Below, in pieces: positions 54,474 to 62,102 of a DNA stretch of 64,000 nt. The position numbers and the translations under genes were made by a program. The notes beneath the pieces are model-generated. The model made no database searches, was not told where the DNA came from, and was given only the letters and a program-made list of their open reading frames with translations. The DNA comes from Candidatus Eisenbacteria bacterium (GTDB taxonomy: Bacteria > Eisenbacteria > RBG-16-71-46 > CAIMUX01 > JAHJDP01). The stretch spans positions 62,001 through 126,000 of the forward strand of contig JAHJDP010000077.1 in the NCBI GenBank assembly GCA_018831195.1, in the 5' to 3' direction. Each line of letters starts with the position of its first letter. Position 1 is the stretch's first letter.

Positions 54474-55250
54474 TTATCCTCTTCTGCTCTGAGGCCACTC
54501 CCTGATCTGCAGATACCCCGGCGTCAGCAGCCCCTGCCCCATCTTCTTGAAGAAGAATGGTATGGCAACGGCAATGCATTGATTGCAAATATCATGCGCC
54601 CAGTCTGGGTGCATCGGGCGTGCACCGGGACCTGTCTCGCCGCCGGCGATGACCCAATCCAGGCCTTGTCCTCCCTCGCCATGAAGCCCTCTTACAACAG
54701 CGTGGTGGGGCGGAACTCCATTCGGCGCGAGGAAGAACCGACGCAGGTCCATAGTCCCAAGCAACGGCTCACAGCTCACAAACCGAATAGCGGCAGGAGT
54801 ATCCAGCAGGATCGGGATTCGTTCATCGGCAGCCTTCTGATTCTCCGCTGTAACCCCAAGCCAGAGATGCTTGAATGGCCCAGCATTGAATTGCTCGGCG
54901 GAGCAAAACTCGCGCATCCGTTCCGGGCGTTTGGTTAATATCTGATATGTATGATGCGATGCACGCGCCATTATTAGAAACACCTCAACAATAAATTCCC
55001 ACGGGACATCCTCATGAAATAAATCGCCCATCGAACAGACGAAAACCATCCGCGGCTTTCTCCTATGCAGAGGTTCTTCCAGCCGCTCCGGATGAAGTGT
55101 CACCTTGAACGGCTCATCCCTCGGATACCCAAACCGGCCGGCAAGCCTCTTTGCCATCCGTTCCGCATAACAGTTCTTACAGCCCACGCTGATCTTTGTG
55201 CACCCCGTCACCGGGTTCCACGTCTCATTTGTCCACTCGATCTTTGTCAT
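54474..55250 (-). CDS. DUF5131 (phage Gp37/Gp68) family protein
   Basis: A 258-residue protein with the complete DUF5131 look: IEWTNETWNPVTGCTKIS, then VGCKNCYAERMAKRL, FVCSMGDLFH, YQILTKRPERM, WLGVTAENQ, FVSCEPLLG and WVIAGGETGPGARPM. The Cys-x7-Cys-x2-Cys cluster suggests an iron-sulfur radical SAM-like fold. The family is frequent in phages and mobile elements; its substrate is unknown. Start overlaps the previous gene by ATGA. Confidence 0.88.
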   Translation of the reverse strand: MTKIEWTNETWNPVTGCTKISVGCKNCYAERMAKRLAGRFGYPRDEPFKVTLHPERLEEPLHRRKPRMVFVCSMGDLFHEDVPWEFIVEVFLIMARASHHTYQILTKRPERMREFCSAEQFNAGPFKHLWLGVTAENQKAADERIPILLDTPAAIRFVSCEPLLGTMDLRRFFLAPNGVPPHHAVVRGLHGEGGQGLDWVIAGGETGPGARPMHPDWAHDICNQCIAVAIPFFFKKMGQGLLTPGYLQIREWPQSRRG

Positions 55251-55477
55251 GGCTTCTCGCTTCCTCTTGGACCATATTTCGCGAGTCTGATCTTATCCCT
55301 AACAACAATCAGAGGCGGTACATTTCTCATATCAGCCAGGTCCAAAATACTCCGAATGTCCTTCTTGTTATCCTCGCCGATCTCTGCCGCCTCTTCGGCA
55401 ACGGCTTTTATTGTCTGCTTTGAATGTCGCGTCACCATCGCCAGATCAATGATCTGTCTCTGTGTTATCGGTCCCAT
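55247..55477 (-). CDS. Small phage early protein
   Basis: A 76-residue helical protein (MGPITQRQIIDLAMVTRHSK, then EIGEDNKKDIRSILDLADM). It overlaps both neighbours by 1-4 nt (TAATG at the start, ATGA at the end), a strong sign of a real gene in a coupled operon. The middle could be a small helix-turn-helix. No family recognised. Confidence 0.65.
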   Translation of the reverse strand: MGPITQRQIIDLAMVTRHSKQTIKAVAEEAAEIGEDNKKDIRSILDLADMRNVPPLIVVRDKIRLAKYGPRGSEKP

Positions 55478-55854
55478 TAATCTCCACCTCTCGTCCTTCC
55501 GACTATGAAACTCTCGTCGAACCCATTCAGCATCGCTTTGAGCTCTTTCATACGAGAGTCCCGCTCCTGTTCCAATTCTGAAATCCGATTCTTTAGTGCA
55601 CTCATAGGGTGATCTGGGCATTGTTCGATATGTTCCTTTAGGACATCTGCCATAGAAGCCGGAACATCTGTGTTTGGCCCATATCTATGCCCGCAATAAA
55701 CGCAGTTAATGTACATTCCATTTTGAAGATCTGCAACCCAGTCCTTCAATCGTTTAATTTCAGCTTTGAGTTCAATTGCATAGGCGTCAAACCTGGCCCC
55801 AATGTATTCTTCGCGCCCGCATCCTACGCATCGAAAATTGAAACGTTCATCCAT
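55477..55854 (-). CDS. Phage zinc-ribbon protein
   Basis: A 125-residue protein. Two Cys pairs near the N-terminus (RCVGCGREE) and middle (NCVYCGHRYGP), then an EHIEQCPDHP phrase near residue 80, make one or two zinc ribbons. The end is coiled coil. The ATG at 55854 has a GGAGGCTGGGG site. Similar proteins are common in phage early regions, function unknown. Confidence 0.68.
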   Translation of the reverse strand: MDERFNFRCVGCGREEYIGARFDAYAIELKAEIKRLKDWVADLQNGMYINCVYCGHRYGPNTDVPASMADVLKEHIEQCPDHPMSALKNRISELEQERDSRMKELKAMLNGFDESFIVGRTRGGD

Positions 55855-56149
55855 CCCCAGCCTCCTGTTTTGGAATCTCAACCCATGAATAACCACAGCT
55901 ATTACATTCCCCTAAATTAACAAGGGGGCCATTCGGCCCATCTTCCGAAAGACGGACATTCTTGTACATGATCACACAGGTTGAAGCGCATCGGACACAG
56001 ACAAGGGTCTCATCCATCTGGATATCGAATTTAGACATATCCTTCACAAGTGCAGAATATGGTATAGCAAGGGATCGGGCGATATAGGACAAGTGCTTTT
56101 TAATATCGTATGAAAAGTCATTATTCGGAAATCGTGGGTCAAATATCAT
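55847..56149 (-). CDS. Phage zinc-ribbon protein
   Basis: A 100-residue protein. Helical N-terminal half (FSYDIKKHLSYIARSLAIPY); C-terminal half has four Cys in two pairs (CVRCAST and CNSCGYSW), a zinc ribbon. It overlaps the next gene by 8 nt. It may bind nucleic acid or another protein. Confidence 0.65.
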   Translation of the reverse strand: MIFDPRFPNNDFSYDIKKHLSYIARSLAIPYSALVKDMSKFDIQMDETLVCVRCASTCVIMYKNVRLSEDGPNGPLVNLGECNSCGYSWVEIPKQEAGDG

Positions 56150-56153
56150 ATCA

Positions 56154-56417
56154 TCACCAATCTTGCCTTAAGCGAAGGATCCTCTCAGCCGCTTCATCAC
56201 CGGTGGCGCATTGTCCGGCTACAAAGGCGGCTGCTTCCAGGGCATAGATGATCAGTTGTTGTTCTGAATCGCGTGAAGCCCTAGAAGCCGCTCGTCTCTT
56301 CACATTCCACTCAGCGCGCAGCGCATCCACCCGATCTGAAGATGGCGGAGATGTCCCCTTCGGTCGTTGCCTGGGTTCTCCTGGTTGGAGATTGGTTCTG
56401 AATCTTACATCGCCCAT
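56154..56417 (-). CDS. Small phage early protein
   Basis: An 87-residue helical protein with basic N-terminus and a C-terminal helix (QQLIIYALEAAAFVAGQCAT). The start at 56417 overlaps the replication protein stop (ATGACATG context). Position right after the replication gene is that of a lambda P-like helper, but no motif proves it. Confidence 0.55.
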   Translation of the reverse strand: MGDVRFRTNLQPGEPRQRPKGTSPPSSDRVDALRAEWNVKRRAASRASRDSEQQLIIYALEAAAFVAGQCATGDEAAERILRLRQDW

Positions 56418-56418
56418 G

Positions 56419-57960
56419 TCATGCCCCCTTTGGCTTTTGATGTTCCTTGGCCAACTCATCCATCCACTGCCTCAGCTCCCCCTGTGTCGCTGTCTTCCCA
56501 ACCGGCACTGATCCGAGGTCATGGCGCCATCTCTCCCAAATCTCAGCGAAACAGAGAGCCCTAAATTTCGGGCCCCCTGATCCCCGCGCCAATTTTTGGC
56601 CGGTCGGACAATCACAGAAACAGATCGCCGATGCAGGCGGGCTGCCGTTTGAACTGAAAACCGGTATCTTCAGCATCCCACTTGGTTTTTCCGGAGGATC
56701 CCCGCACCGCCGGCAGGGCGCCGGCTTCCTGGACTTCCTGGAGTTCTCCCGGGCCTTTGAGATCAGGAACTCGATCTGATCCCGGCTCCCGAGAATGGAA
56801 GACAAGCGGGCAATGATCTTTCCCTTTCCATCCTGGCCTTCTGGGTTCTTTCCCTGGTGCCAAGACGAAAACCCCCAGCCCTCGAGAGCTTCAAACACTT
56901 CCTCCTTCGTGGAGTGCTTCAACGCCTCCCGGATGAGCGTCCTCCGCTTTGGCGTTAGTTTCGTTTCTGCAGGGTCCAGGCCTGTGGCTTTAACCCAATG
57001 CAAAAAAACACCCAGCTCCTCGAGCGATGTGGAATCCGACAGAATTTGATCTGGTTTTTTTCCGCAGTGCTGGTTTCTTTCGCTGCCTGGAGTTTTTTCT
57101 CCCGGGGCTGAATGATTTCCGCCTGGGGGTTTTTCTTTCTCCTGGCCCGGATGGTTTTCCTGGGAACGGGAGCATGTCGGTCCATCCGTTCGCGGAAGAG
57201 TGCAGGTCTCGCCGGCCCTCGGGATTTCTTTCCCCGGTGGTTCGCTCGGAGGCACCGGCTTCAAAATCACCGCGGCGGGCGGAGCGGTAATCTCCGCCTC
57301 CCCCTCACACTCCCCCTCCTGTTTCTTTTCCCTATTCTTATCCCTATCCCTATCCCTATCCTGTTCCGCCAACGTTCCCTGTAGCGTTCCAGGAACGTTC
57401 CTGGAACCTTCCGCCAACGTTCCATGTAACGTTCCGGGAACGTTCCCGAAACCTTCCGGCAACGTTATGGCTAACGTCTCCAAATACCGAGCTCTGAAGT
57501 CCTCACTGAACCGCTCTCCCTTTTTTGTCAGCATCGTATCCAATTTAGAGGCAATAAGTTGGATGGCGTACGTCTTCAGGTCGCAGTCCGGGATTTGATC
57601 AATGTACGGGAACCAACTCTTGACCTTGTTGGGGTTGTACGGCCGATTGCATTCCCGCTCGATCTCGTCGGGAAGGAAGATGACGCGATTCTCCCAATCA
57701 GCTATCGCCATTCCACTGTTTTGTAACTCTTCAAAGACGTTCATGAAACGTTCCCGGTAACGTTCCCCGAACGTTTCAAGCCAGTCCAGATCCTCGCAGA
57801 TGGAAGCGATGCCAGCCGAGAAAAGTCCAGGCGTTGCCGATGAACACGGACCCGTCTGGAGATAGAGATACAGAGTTTGGGCATTGGGTTCCGGCTTTGA
57901 TAACGCTCGGAAGTTTTTAGAACGCCATTGCCCCGATTCGATTTTCCGATGAATACCCAT
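56419..57960 (-). CDS. Phage replication protein (O-like, with Pro/Glu-rich middle)
   Basis: A 513-residue protein. Residues about 10-165 resemble N-terminal winged-helix domains of phage replication initiators (GIHRKIESGQWRSKNFRALS, then NAQTLYLYLQTGP). Residues 165-200 hold two copies of a phrase NVPGTL(H/Q)GTLAE, then a disordered Asp/Arg/Glu/Pro-rich stretch up to about 330. The C-terminus (about 330-513) has a helical domain (LGVFLHWVKATGLDPAET) and a Cys cluster (PCRRCGDPP and CFCDCPTG). The repeats are encoded by the iteron-like DNA at 57371-57766. The ATG at 57960 has GGGGGCGTG before it. Confidence 0.68.
   Translation of the reverse strand: MGIHRKIESGQWRSKNFRALSKPEPNAQTLYLYLQTGPCSSATPGLFSAGIASICEDLDWLETFGERYRERFMNVFEELQNSGMAIADWENRVIFLPDEIERECNRPYNPNKVKSWFPYIDQIPDCDLKTYAIQLIASKLDTMLTKKGERFSEDFRARYLETLAITLPEGFGNVPGTLHGTLAEGSRNVPGTLQGTLAEQDRDRDRDKNREKKQEGECEGEAEITAPPAAVILKPVPPSEPPGKEIPRAGETCTLPRTDGPTCSRSQENHPGQEKEKPPGGNHSAPGEKTPGSERNQHCGKKPDQILSDSTSLEELGVFLHWVKATGLDPAETKLTPKRRTLIREALKHSTKEEVFEALEGWGFSSWHQGKNPEGQDGKGKIIARLSSILGSRDQIEFLISKARENSRKSRKPAPCRRCGDPPEKPSGMLKIPVFSSNGSPPASAICFCDCPTGQKLARGSGGPKFRALCFAEIWERWRHDLGSVPVGKTATQGELRQWMDELAKEHQKPKGA
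57371..57766. repeat. Iteron-like repeats inside the replication gene (possible origin)
   Basis: The octamer AACGTTCC occurs at 57371, 57394, 57416, 57428, 57439, 57747 and 57759, with near copies at 57383 and 57770. Several are part of the larger palindromes GGAACGTTCC and GGGAACGTTCCC. The group of five lies within 76 bp. In lambda the replication origin consists of iterons inside the O gene, the same arrangement. Confidence 0.55.
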
Positions 57961-58090
57961 CACGCCCCCAGCATGTTTTGAAGATTGTGTGGCCGAAACC
58001 GCCTGTAAGGCCTCAGGAGACACGAACGGTGCCAAAGACGACCCATGGCACCTGATTGGGGATGAGATGCCGCGCCATCCCTGCGAGATC

Positions 58091-58381
58091 TCATGAAAGC
58101 CCCCTTGCTCTCCCCTGCCGTGCTTTGGATTTCCCGTTTCTGCGATTGACCTTTTCAACGTCCTTGAGATGACGCTCCCACCGCCCGGGGTAGCAGAGTC
58201 TCATCCTTTTGATGCACCGGCTCATCCGAGCTCGCCAATCCTCAATGGATGTGGTTAATATTTCCGCGTCGCAGCCGGCGCATCCCGGCAACCCGTCATT
58301 CGGCCCCTGGCATACGTCTCGATCCCTCACCCAGCACTTGGGTCGGGTATGAGCTGGGAATTTGAAAAGCCGCTTATCCAT
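58091..58381 (-). CDS. Small Cys-rich phage protein
   Basis: A 96-residue basic protein with four clustered Cys (CWVRDRDVCQGPNDGLPGCA, then GCDAEIL), likely a zinc-binding HNH-like or ribbon fold, and an Arg/Lys-rich end. The start at 58381 overlaps the previous gene. It lies upstream of the replication gene by about 130 bp. Confidence 0.55.
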   Translation of the reverse strand: MDKRLFKFPAHTRPKCWVRDRDVCQGPNDGLPGCAGCDAEILTTSIEDWRARMSRCIKRMRLCYPGRWERHLKDVEKVNRRNGKSKARQGRARGLS

Positions 58382-59351
58382 GGGCATCAGCACTCGCTGT
58401 CAACGTCAACTCCGGAAAGTCAGGGATGATGCGATGCGCCAACGGATGACCGGGCTCCCAAGCCCAGGTGATACAGGCGCCCACTCGATTGGCGTGGAAC
58501 ATGGCTTGCCTGAGAAGCGTTTCCCAATACTCCTGGGAAAAAACCTCCCGGCGCACCACCTCGAAGAAAGAGAGACTCAAGGGTGATTGTTTCACATCGT
58601 CAGGGGACAGCTTTGACAGCACCGGAGCGGCGAGATTTTCCCTATACCAACCGGGGCCGCCCCATTCCTCAGAATCCCACCATTGTTTCCACCGGCCGCC
58701 GGCGGCGCGCTGAGGAGGATTCTCAAACTTCACGAGATCCCATTGCGTCCGGAGCCAATTCTTATCGAGCATGTACTGGGAGCCGGCTTGGCATCCCATG
58801 AGAAGATCCCTGGAATCGCCGATCAGGCGGAGGGCCTTGGCGAATCGGCATGTATTGTTATGCCAATCAGAAGGGCTGAATTGCGAAGGATCGGCACCCT
58901 TCCACATCCATATGGGATTGGTATAGAGCGCCTCCAACATGTAACCATCGAAAAAACCCTTCCAGCGATCGGCGTGATCGGCAACCGCATCAATCAGGTA
59001 GTCGACATAGCTTTGATCTTCAAACCGCGCCAACCAATAATGCCCACCATACGACCGCCGGCCGGTGAACCACTCCGGGTGACTGGAGGCGGCTTTGAAG
59101 CTCAGCTGGTAATTTAGATCCCAGACCAGGTCGTTTGGATTGCGCCACTGAATGAATTCGAGTGGGATCAGGACATCGAAATTAATGATCTGAAGGCGGA
59201 CCTGGTCAGGGTTGCGAGCCTTCATCTCCGCATAGTGATCCGGCCGAACGACGTTGCCGAGAACGAGATCGAATTTCGAGATGCGGTCCTTCTCCTCCTC
59301 CGTCGCGCGATCGTAGGGCACTCCGGATCCAATATAGACTGCCGTCTTCAT
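58374..59351 (-). CDS. Putative glycoside-hydrolase-like (TIM barrel) protein
   Basis: A 325-residue protein with many Trp and Tyr and a barrel-like pattern: FDLVLGNVVRPDHYAEMK, then IINFDVLIPLEF, then GFFDGYMLEALY near residue 152, then WDLVKFENPP, and ACITWAWEPGHPL near the end. The order FDG-Y-E followed by later Glu resembles hypothetical glycosyl hydrolase (GHL15-type) proteins. It has no signal peptide. The start at 59351 follows GAGGAGAAA. Found among early phage genes, its role is unclear. Confidence 0.5.
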   Translation of the reverse strand: MKTAVYIGSGVPYDRATEEEKDRISKFDLVLGNVVRPDHYAEMKARNPDQVRLQIINFDVLIPLEFIQWRNPNDLVWDLNYQLSFKAASSHPEWFTGRRSYGGHYWLARFEDQSYVDYLIDAVADHADRWKGFFDGYMLEALYTNPIWMWKGADPSQFSPSDWHNNTCRFAKALRLIGDSRDLLMGCQAGSQYMLDKNWLRTQWDLVKFENPPQRAAGGRWKQWWDSEEWGGPGWYRENLAAPVLSKLSPDDVKQSPLSLSFFEVVRREVFSQEYWETLLRQAMFHANRVGACITWAWEPGHPLAHRIIPDFPELTLTASADAHG

Positions 59352-59422
59352 TTCTTTCTCCTCGTGTTGAAAGTTATAAGGGGCGCCATCCCTGGCGTGA
59401 TCACCATCCATGGAGCAGACAT

Positions 59423-59629
59423 TTATGGATCTTTCCTTGCCATGGCCACCTTTGACTTGGCCTTTGGAAGAATGACCGCTCCGAAGTTTTGTGCATCTCT
59501 CTGGGCAGCTGAGACAGCTTTCTGGACAAGCGTCTCAACCTCAGCCGCTTGAAACCAATCCGGGTGACTCAGGCCGTCCCTCTTTCGCCTGAGAACAGCC
59601 TCATAGACAATTTGAGATGGAGATTTCAT
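59423..59629 (-). CDS. Small phage early protein
   Basis: A 68-residue protein (MKSPSQIVYEAVLRRKRDGL, then ETLVQKAVSAAQRDAQNFGA). It overlaps the upstream gene by ATGA, supporting it. Basic, helical; function unknown. Confidence 0.55.
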   Translation of the reverse strand: MKSPSQIVYEAVLRRKRDGLSHPDWFQAAEVETLVQKAVSAAQRDAQNFGAVILPKAKSKVAMARKDP

Positions 59630-59832
59630 CGGTCAAAAAGCCCCCAAAACACCATGCGGCGAATGACTCGCCAGATAAACCGCAGTTGTTCTTTAAAAGG
59701 CCATTGCCTGAATGGCCGAAGTTTCACATCTTCAATGTACAGACCGTCACATCCGATCTTGTCCATTTCCGTTGGAGAACTGCTCCAACTGACCTCACCA
59801 ATCCTTATATCAAAACGCCCTTTGTGTTCCAT
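59626..59832 (-). CDS. Small phage early protein
   Basis: A 68-residue protein with many Trp and Arg (RFDIRIGEVSWSSSPTEMDK, then LRFIWRVIRRMVFWGLFDR). The C-terminus is an amphipathic basic helix. Start has GAGGA before it and lies 3 nt after the membrane-protein gene. Confidence 0.55.
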   Translation of the reverse strand: MEHKGRFDIRIGEVSWSSSPTEMDKIGCDGLYIEDVKLRPFRQWPFKEQLRFIWRVIRRMVFWGLFDR

Positions 59833-59835
59833 TCC

Positions 59836-60210
59836 TCAGCATCCTCTCCAAACGAAATACCCGACGATCCAACCCGGCCAGAATGTCAGGGCATCCAACA
59901 GTGAGGCCTTCCAAACTGTCGGGGTCTTCAGCTGACAGATGATCCTTTCCCTGTATCCCATCCGGGTCGCGGCCGAATAAGCTGCCAATCCAAGCAGGCC
60001 TTGTCTGGATTGGCGATGAGACCAGGCGGTGGTGACAATCTCCATCACCACTTCCCAGGCAATCCCGAAACCGATGGTCATCAAAATGCCAACCAAAACG
60101 GAAGATCCGCATCTCACATGAACAGCAGAATAGATTCCAAAACCCCACGCGAAGTGCGCGGAGACGCTCTCCTTTTTGTCGATGACGTATTGGAGTAATC
60201 TCTTAAACAT
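59836..60210 (-). CDS. Phage membrane protein
   Basis: A 124-residue protein with two or three hydrophobic segments (about 20-37, 38-60 and 105-122: SVLVGILMTIGFGIAWEVVM; ALTFWPGWIVGYFVWRG). The start follows CAGGAGAAACCAG. It overlaps its upstream neighbour by 8 nt. Function unknown. Confidence 0.6.
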   Translation of the reverse strand: MFKRLLQYVIDKKESVSAHFAWGFGIYSAVHVRCGSSVLVGILMTIGFGIAWEVVMEIVTTAWSHRQSRQGLLGLAAYSAATRMGYRERIICQLKTPTVWKASLLDALTFWPGWIVGYFVWRGC

Positions 60211-60415
60211 CTGGTTTCTCCTGTTGTGAGAGGCGGCGATAGAGCTCTTCGATGTGCGCCTGAATGAGATCTCTCAACTCGTCCATATCTCCTGAATGGA
60301 TGTCCTTCTTCGACAGGATGAGCTTCGCCATGTGAGCCACAACGTCACCGGTTATGGATATGGCAACTTCCCGGCAGATCTCGAGTTGGGGTTCCTGAAG
60401 CTCTTTTGGAGTCAT
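60203..60415 (-). CDS. Small phage early protein
   Basis: A 70-residue acidic helical protein (MTPKELQEPQLEICREVAIS, then LSKKDIHSGDMDELRDLIQ). It overlaps the upstream gene by ATGA and the downstream one by 8 nt, which supports its reality. Confidence 0.6.
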   Translation of the reverse strand: MTPKELQEPQLEICREVAISITGDVVAHMAKLILSKKDIHSGDMDELRDLIQAHIEELYRRLSQQEKPDV

Positions 60416-60855
60416 TCTGCCCAGCCTTCCTCGTCAAAAGTCACCCAATGGCGAATTGAGAACAGCCCACAAAACGTGTGGTGAGTAATGGGTTCCCAAT
60501 CCGTGCCGCAATTTGAGGTTTGACATAGACAGCTCTTGCGGATTGCGAGCCCTTGAGAATCATCCCACCCTGCGGGACGAGCAACTTTCCCCGCAGACAT
60601 GTCCTTGAGAGCATCAAAGAATTGTGCTCTTATCACGAACCGCTTCTTCTCGTCCTGTTTCAGCGCCCGACACAGTTCTCTATTCTGGATCTTGTAATAC
60701 ATGTACTCGGGCATCTCGCGCATGTGCTGGATGAGATCGGCCGTCAGATCAAAGCCTCTGTTTATGGTGAGCAAGACTCCCTGCCAGGGTGTTATACATT
60801 CCATAACCGGCGCCGGAACCTTCAGCTCCTCGGATTTCCCGGGTTCTATATCCAT
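60412..60855 (-). CDS. Phage early hypothetical protein
   Basis: A 147-residue protein. Helical middle (QGVLLTINRGFDLTADLIQH, then FDALKDMSAGKVARPAGWDD); a Cys cluster near residue 110 (KSCLCQTSNCG) and C-terminal His/Cys (HHTFCGLF) could bind metal. No family recognised. Confidence 0.6.
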   Translation of the reverse strand: MDIEPGKSEELKVPAPVMECITPWQGVLLTINRGFDLTADLIQHMREMPEYMYYKIQNRELCRALKQDEKKRFVIRAQFFDALKDMSAGKVARPAGWDDSQGLAIRKSCLCQTSNCGTDWEPITHHTFCGLFSIRHWVTFDEEGWAE

Positions 60856-60866
60856 TCTCCACCTCC

Positions 60867-61220
60867 CTATGAACTTGTTGACGACACGTATTCAAATTCG
60901 ATCCTGTTGACGACGGTATGAAATTCACACCTGTGGCTGGCTTTGAACATCCTCATGAATTCAACAGGTGTTAATTTTGGGAAGCCTTCCTTAATACACT
61001 CAAGATCTGTGACGCGGAAGAGGGGTTCCTTGCGGACGGAAATAATTCTGAGCTGGCAGATGTGTTTAACCTTTTCGCCTTTCTTGAGGCCCATGCCCTT
61101 TTCAACGGCACATACAACATCTCCAGGCTTCAACTTCCACCAACCCAGCCGGCGTGTGACGGTCTTCGTCTGATTCCGGACCTGGTTGGTGGTTATGGAA
61201 AAGCTCATGTTTCTAGGCAT
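60867..61220 (-). CDS. ASCH/PUA-like domain phage protein
   Basis: A 117-residue protein with the ASCH beginning (SFSITTNQVRNQTKTVTRRL, then GWWKLKPGDVVCAVEKG) and RIISVRKEPLFRVTDLE. ASCH domains bind RNA and serve in modified-nucleotide or tRNA steps. The start at 61220 has AGGAG 7 nt before. Such proteins are frequent in phages of this type. Confidence 0.75.
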   Translation of the reverse strand: MPRNMSFSITTNQVRNQTKTVTRRLGWWKLKPGDVVCAVEKGMGLKKGEKVKHICQLRIISVRKEPLFRVTDLECIKEGFPKLTPVEFMRMFKASHRCEFHTVVNRIEFEYVSSTSS

Positions 61221-61236
61221 TAACAGACTCCTAGCC

Positions 61237-61650
61237 TCAATCCTCGGAATCCTCGACCAAACCCGCATTTGTCCAGGTTGTCATTCCGTTTCCCTCTGGG
61301 AGTTCGGCCTTGTGCTTGCCGGCGTGCCCTTTCCTTCGATTGCAGCGGATCAGCGTCGAGCTCTGATCCATGTCGACGAGAACAGCGCCGCAGACATCCT
61401 CGGCCACAGTGGGCAGATCGCGTTCAAAGCTGCCGGTCTGCATTGCCTGCTTCAGACGATCCAGAGCGCTTTCCTCCTCGGCCCACGACACTGGCGACAT
61501 TTGGACGACCGAATAGAGGAATGGCTGGCCTCCGAGTTGTCCTGATTCTGCATTCTCGAGGAAGCCTTTGAGATTCGAGACATGCACCTGCAGGTTTTCG
61601 AGAGTCTCGAATGTTAAAACGAAGCCGGAACTTCTTGAGATCACGATCAT
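61237..61650 (-). CDS. Phage early hypothetical protein
   Basis: A 137-residue acidic protein (FVLTFETLENLQVHVSNLKG, then PVSWAEEESALDRLKQAMQ). Two Cys in RCNRRKGHAGKHKAE with nearby His form a possible half zinc site. No family recognised. It lies upstream of the ASCH gene by 16 nt. Confidence 0.6.
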   Translation of the reverse strand: MIVISRSSGFVLTFETLENLQVHVSNLKGFLENAESGQLGGQPFLYSVVQMSPVSWAEEESALDRLKQAMQTGSFERDLPTVAEDVCGAVLVDMDQSSTLIRCNRRKGHAGKHKAELPEGNGMTTWTNAGLVEDSED

Positions 61651-61713
61651 TGTGAAGCCCTCCTATTTGGCCATTCCCGCGCTCTTCTTTCATTCTATCC
61701 TCCTCGTAAGGGA

Positions 61714-61832
61714 CGGGCTGGCAGGACTCGAACCTGCAATACTGTCCGGGTGCTTGCTCGCCTTTGTCATGGTCACTTGCGTCCCATGATGTACGAGGGC
61801 TCGCCGCGCCTATGCCATTTGGCCACAGCCCA
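61714..61832 (-). tRNA. tRNA-like sequence (degenerate or interrupted)
   Basis: On the minus strand an acceptor stem (TGGGCTG with CAGCCCG), a D arm (GCC...GGC with GG in the loop) and a perfect T arm (GCAGG-TTCGAGT-CCTGC) are present. The middle is about 70 nt instead of the usual 22-40, and I cannot find a 7-nt anticodon loop on a 5-bp stem. CCA is absent. It may be a decayed tRNA, a tRNA with an insert, or a tRNA mimic. Confidence 0.4.
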
Positions 61833-61856
61833 TCCTCCAGATACCGTCCCTACTGT

Positions 61857-62000
61857 TCACAATCCGAGCACCCATGCCACGGCATCTGAAATGGCGTGCG
61901 CAAACCATATCCCGGCAACACAAGTCAGCCACAGAAGCCCGGCGCCGGCGGCGAGCAATGCCGCGCAAGCCGCCCAGCGGCGAATTTGATAAAGATCCAT
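61857..62000 (-). CDS. Small single-pass membrane protein
   Basis: A 47-residue protein (MDLYQIRRWAACAALLAAGA, then GLLWLTCVAGIWFAHAI): a basic start and a long hydrophobic segment (about 9-36). An AAAGAG lies upstream. Size and form fit a small phage inner-membrane peptide. Weak evidence, but the pattern is clear. Confidence 0.45.
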   Translation of the reverse strand: MDLYQIRRWAACAALLAAGAGLLWLTCVAGIWFAHAISDAVAWVLGL

Positions 62001-62024
62001 ATGACTCATCTCTTTAACCTGTGT

Positions 62025-62062
62025 GGGGCTCCGTCAGCGATACGAGGGCCAATCGGAGCCCC
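62025..62062 (+). terminator. Terminator-like hairpin
   Basis: A perfect 9-bp stem GGGGCTCCG / CGGAGCCCC with a 20-nt loop; T-rich sequence follows only on the plus strand (ending at about 62,076). Genes around it are on the minus strand, so it may end antisense transcription or be a processing site. Confidence 0.4.
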
Positions 62063-62102
62063 TTCTTGTTTTTTTGTCTCTTTGCCTCTCCGGCGCCGGC
62101 GA

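Noticed and set aside
57300-57400. CRISPR-like repeats in the replication gene region
   Set aside because: Repeats are short, irregularly spaced and inside a coding frame; no spacer pattern and no cas gene.
59810-60148. 112-codon frame beside the phage membrane protein
   Set aside because: Out-of-phase shadow; the overlapping frame at 59836-60210 has a ribosome binding site and membrane segments.
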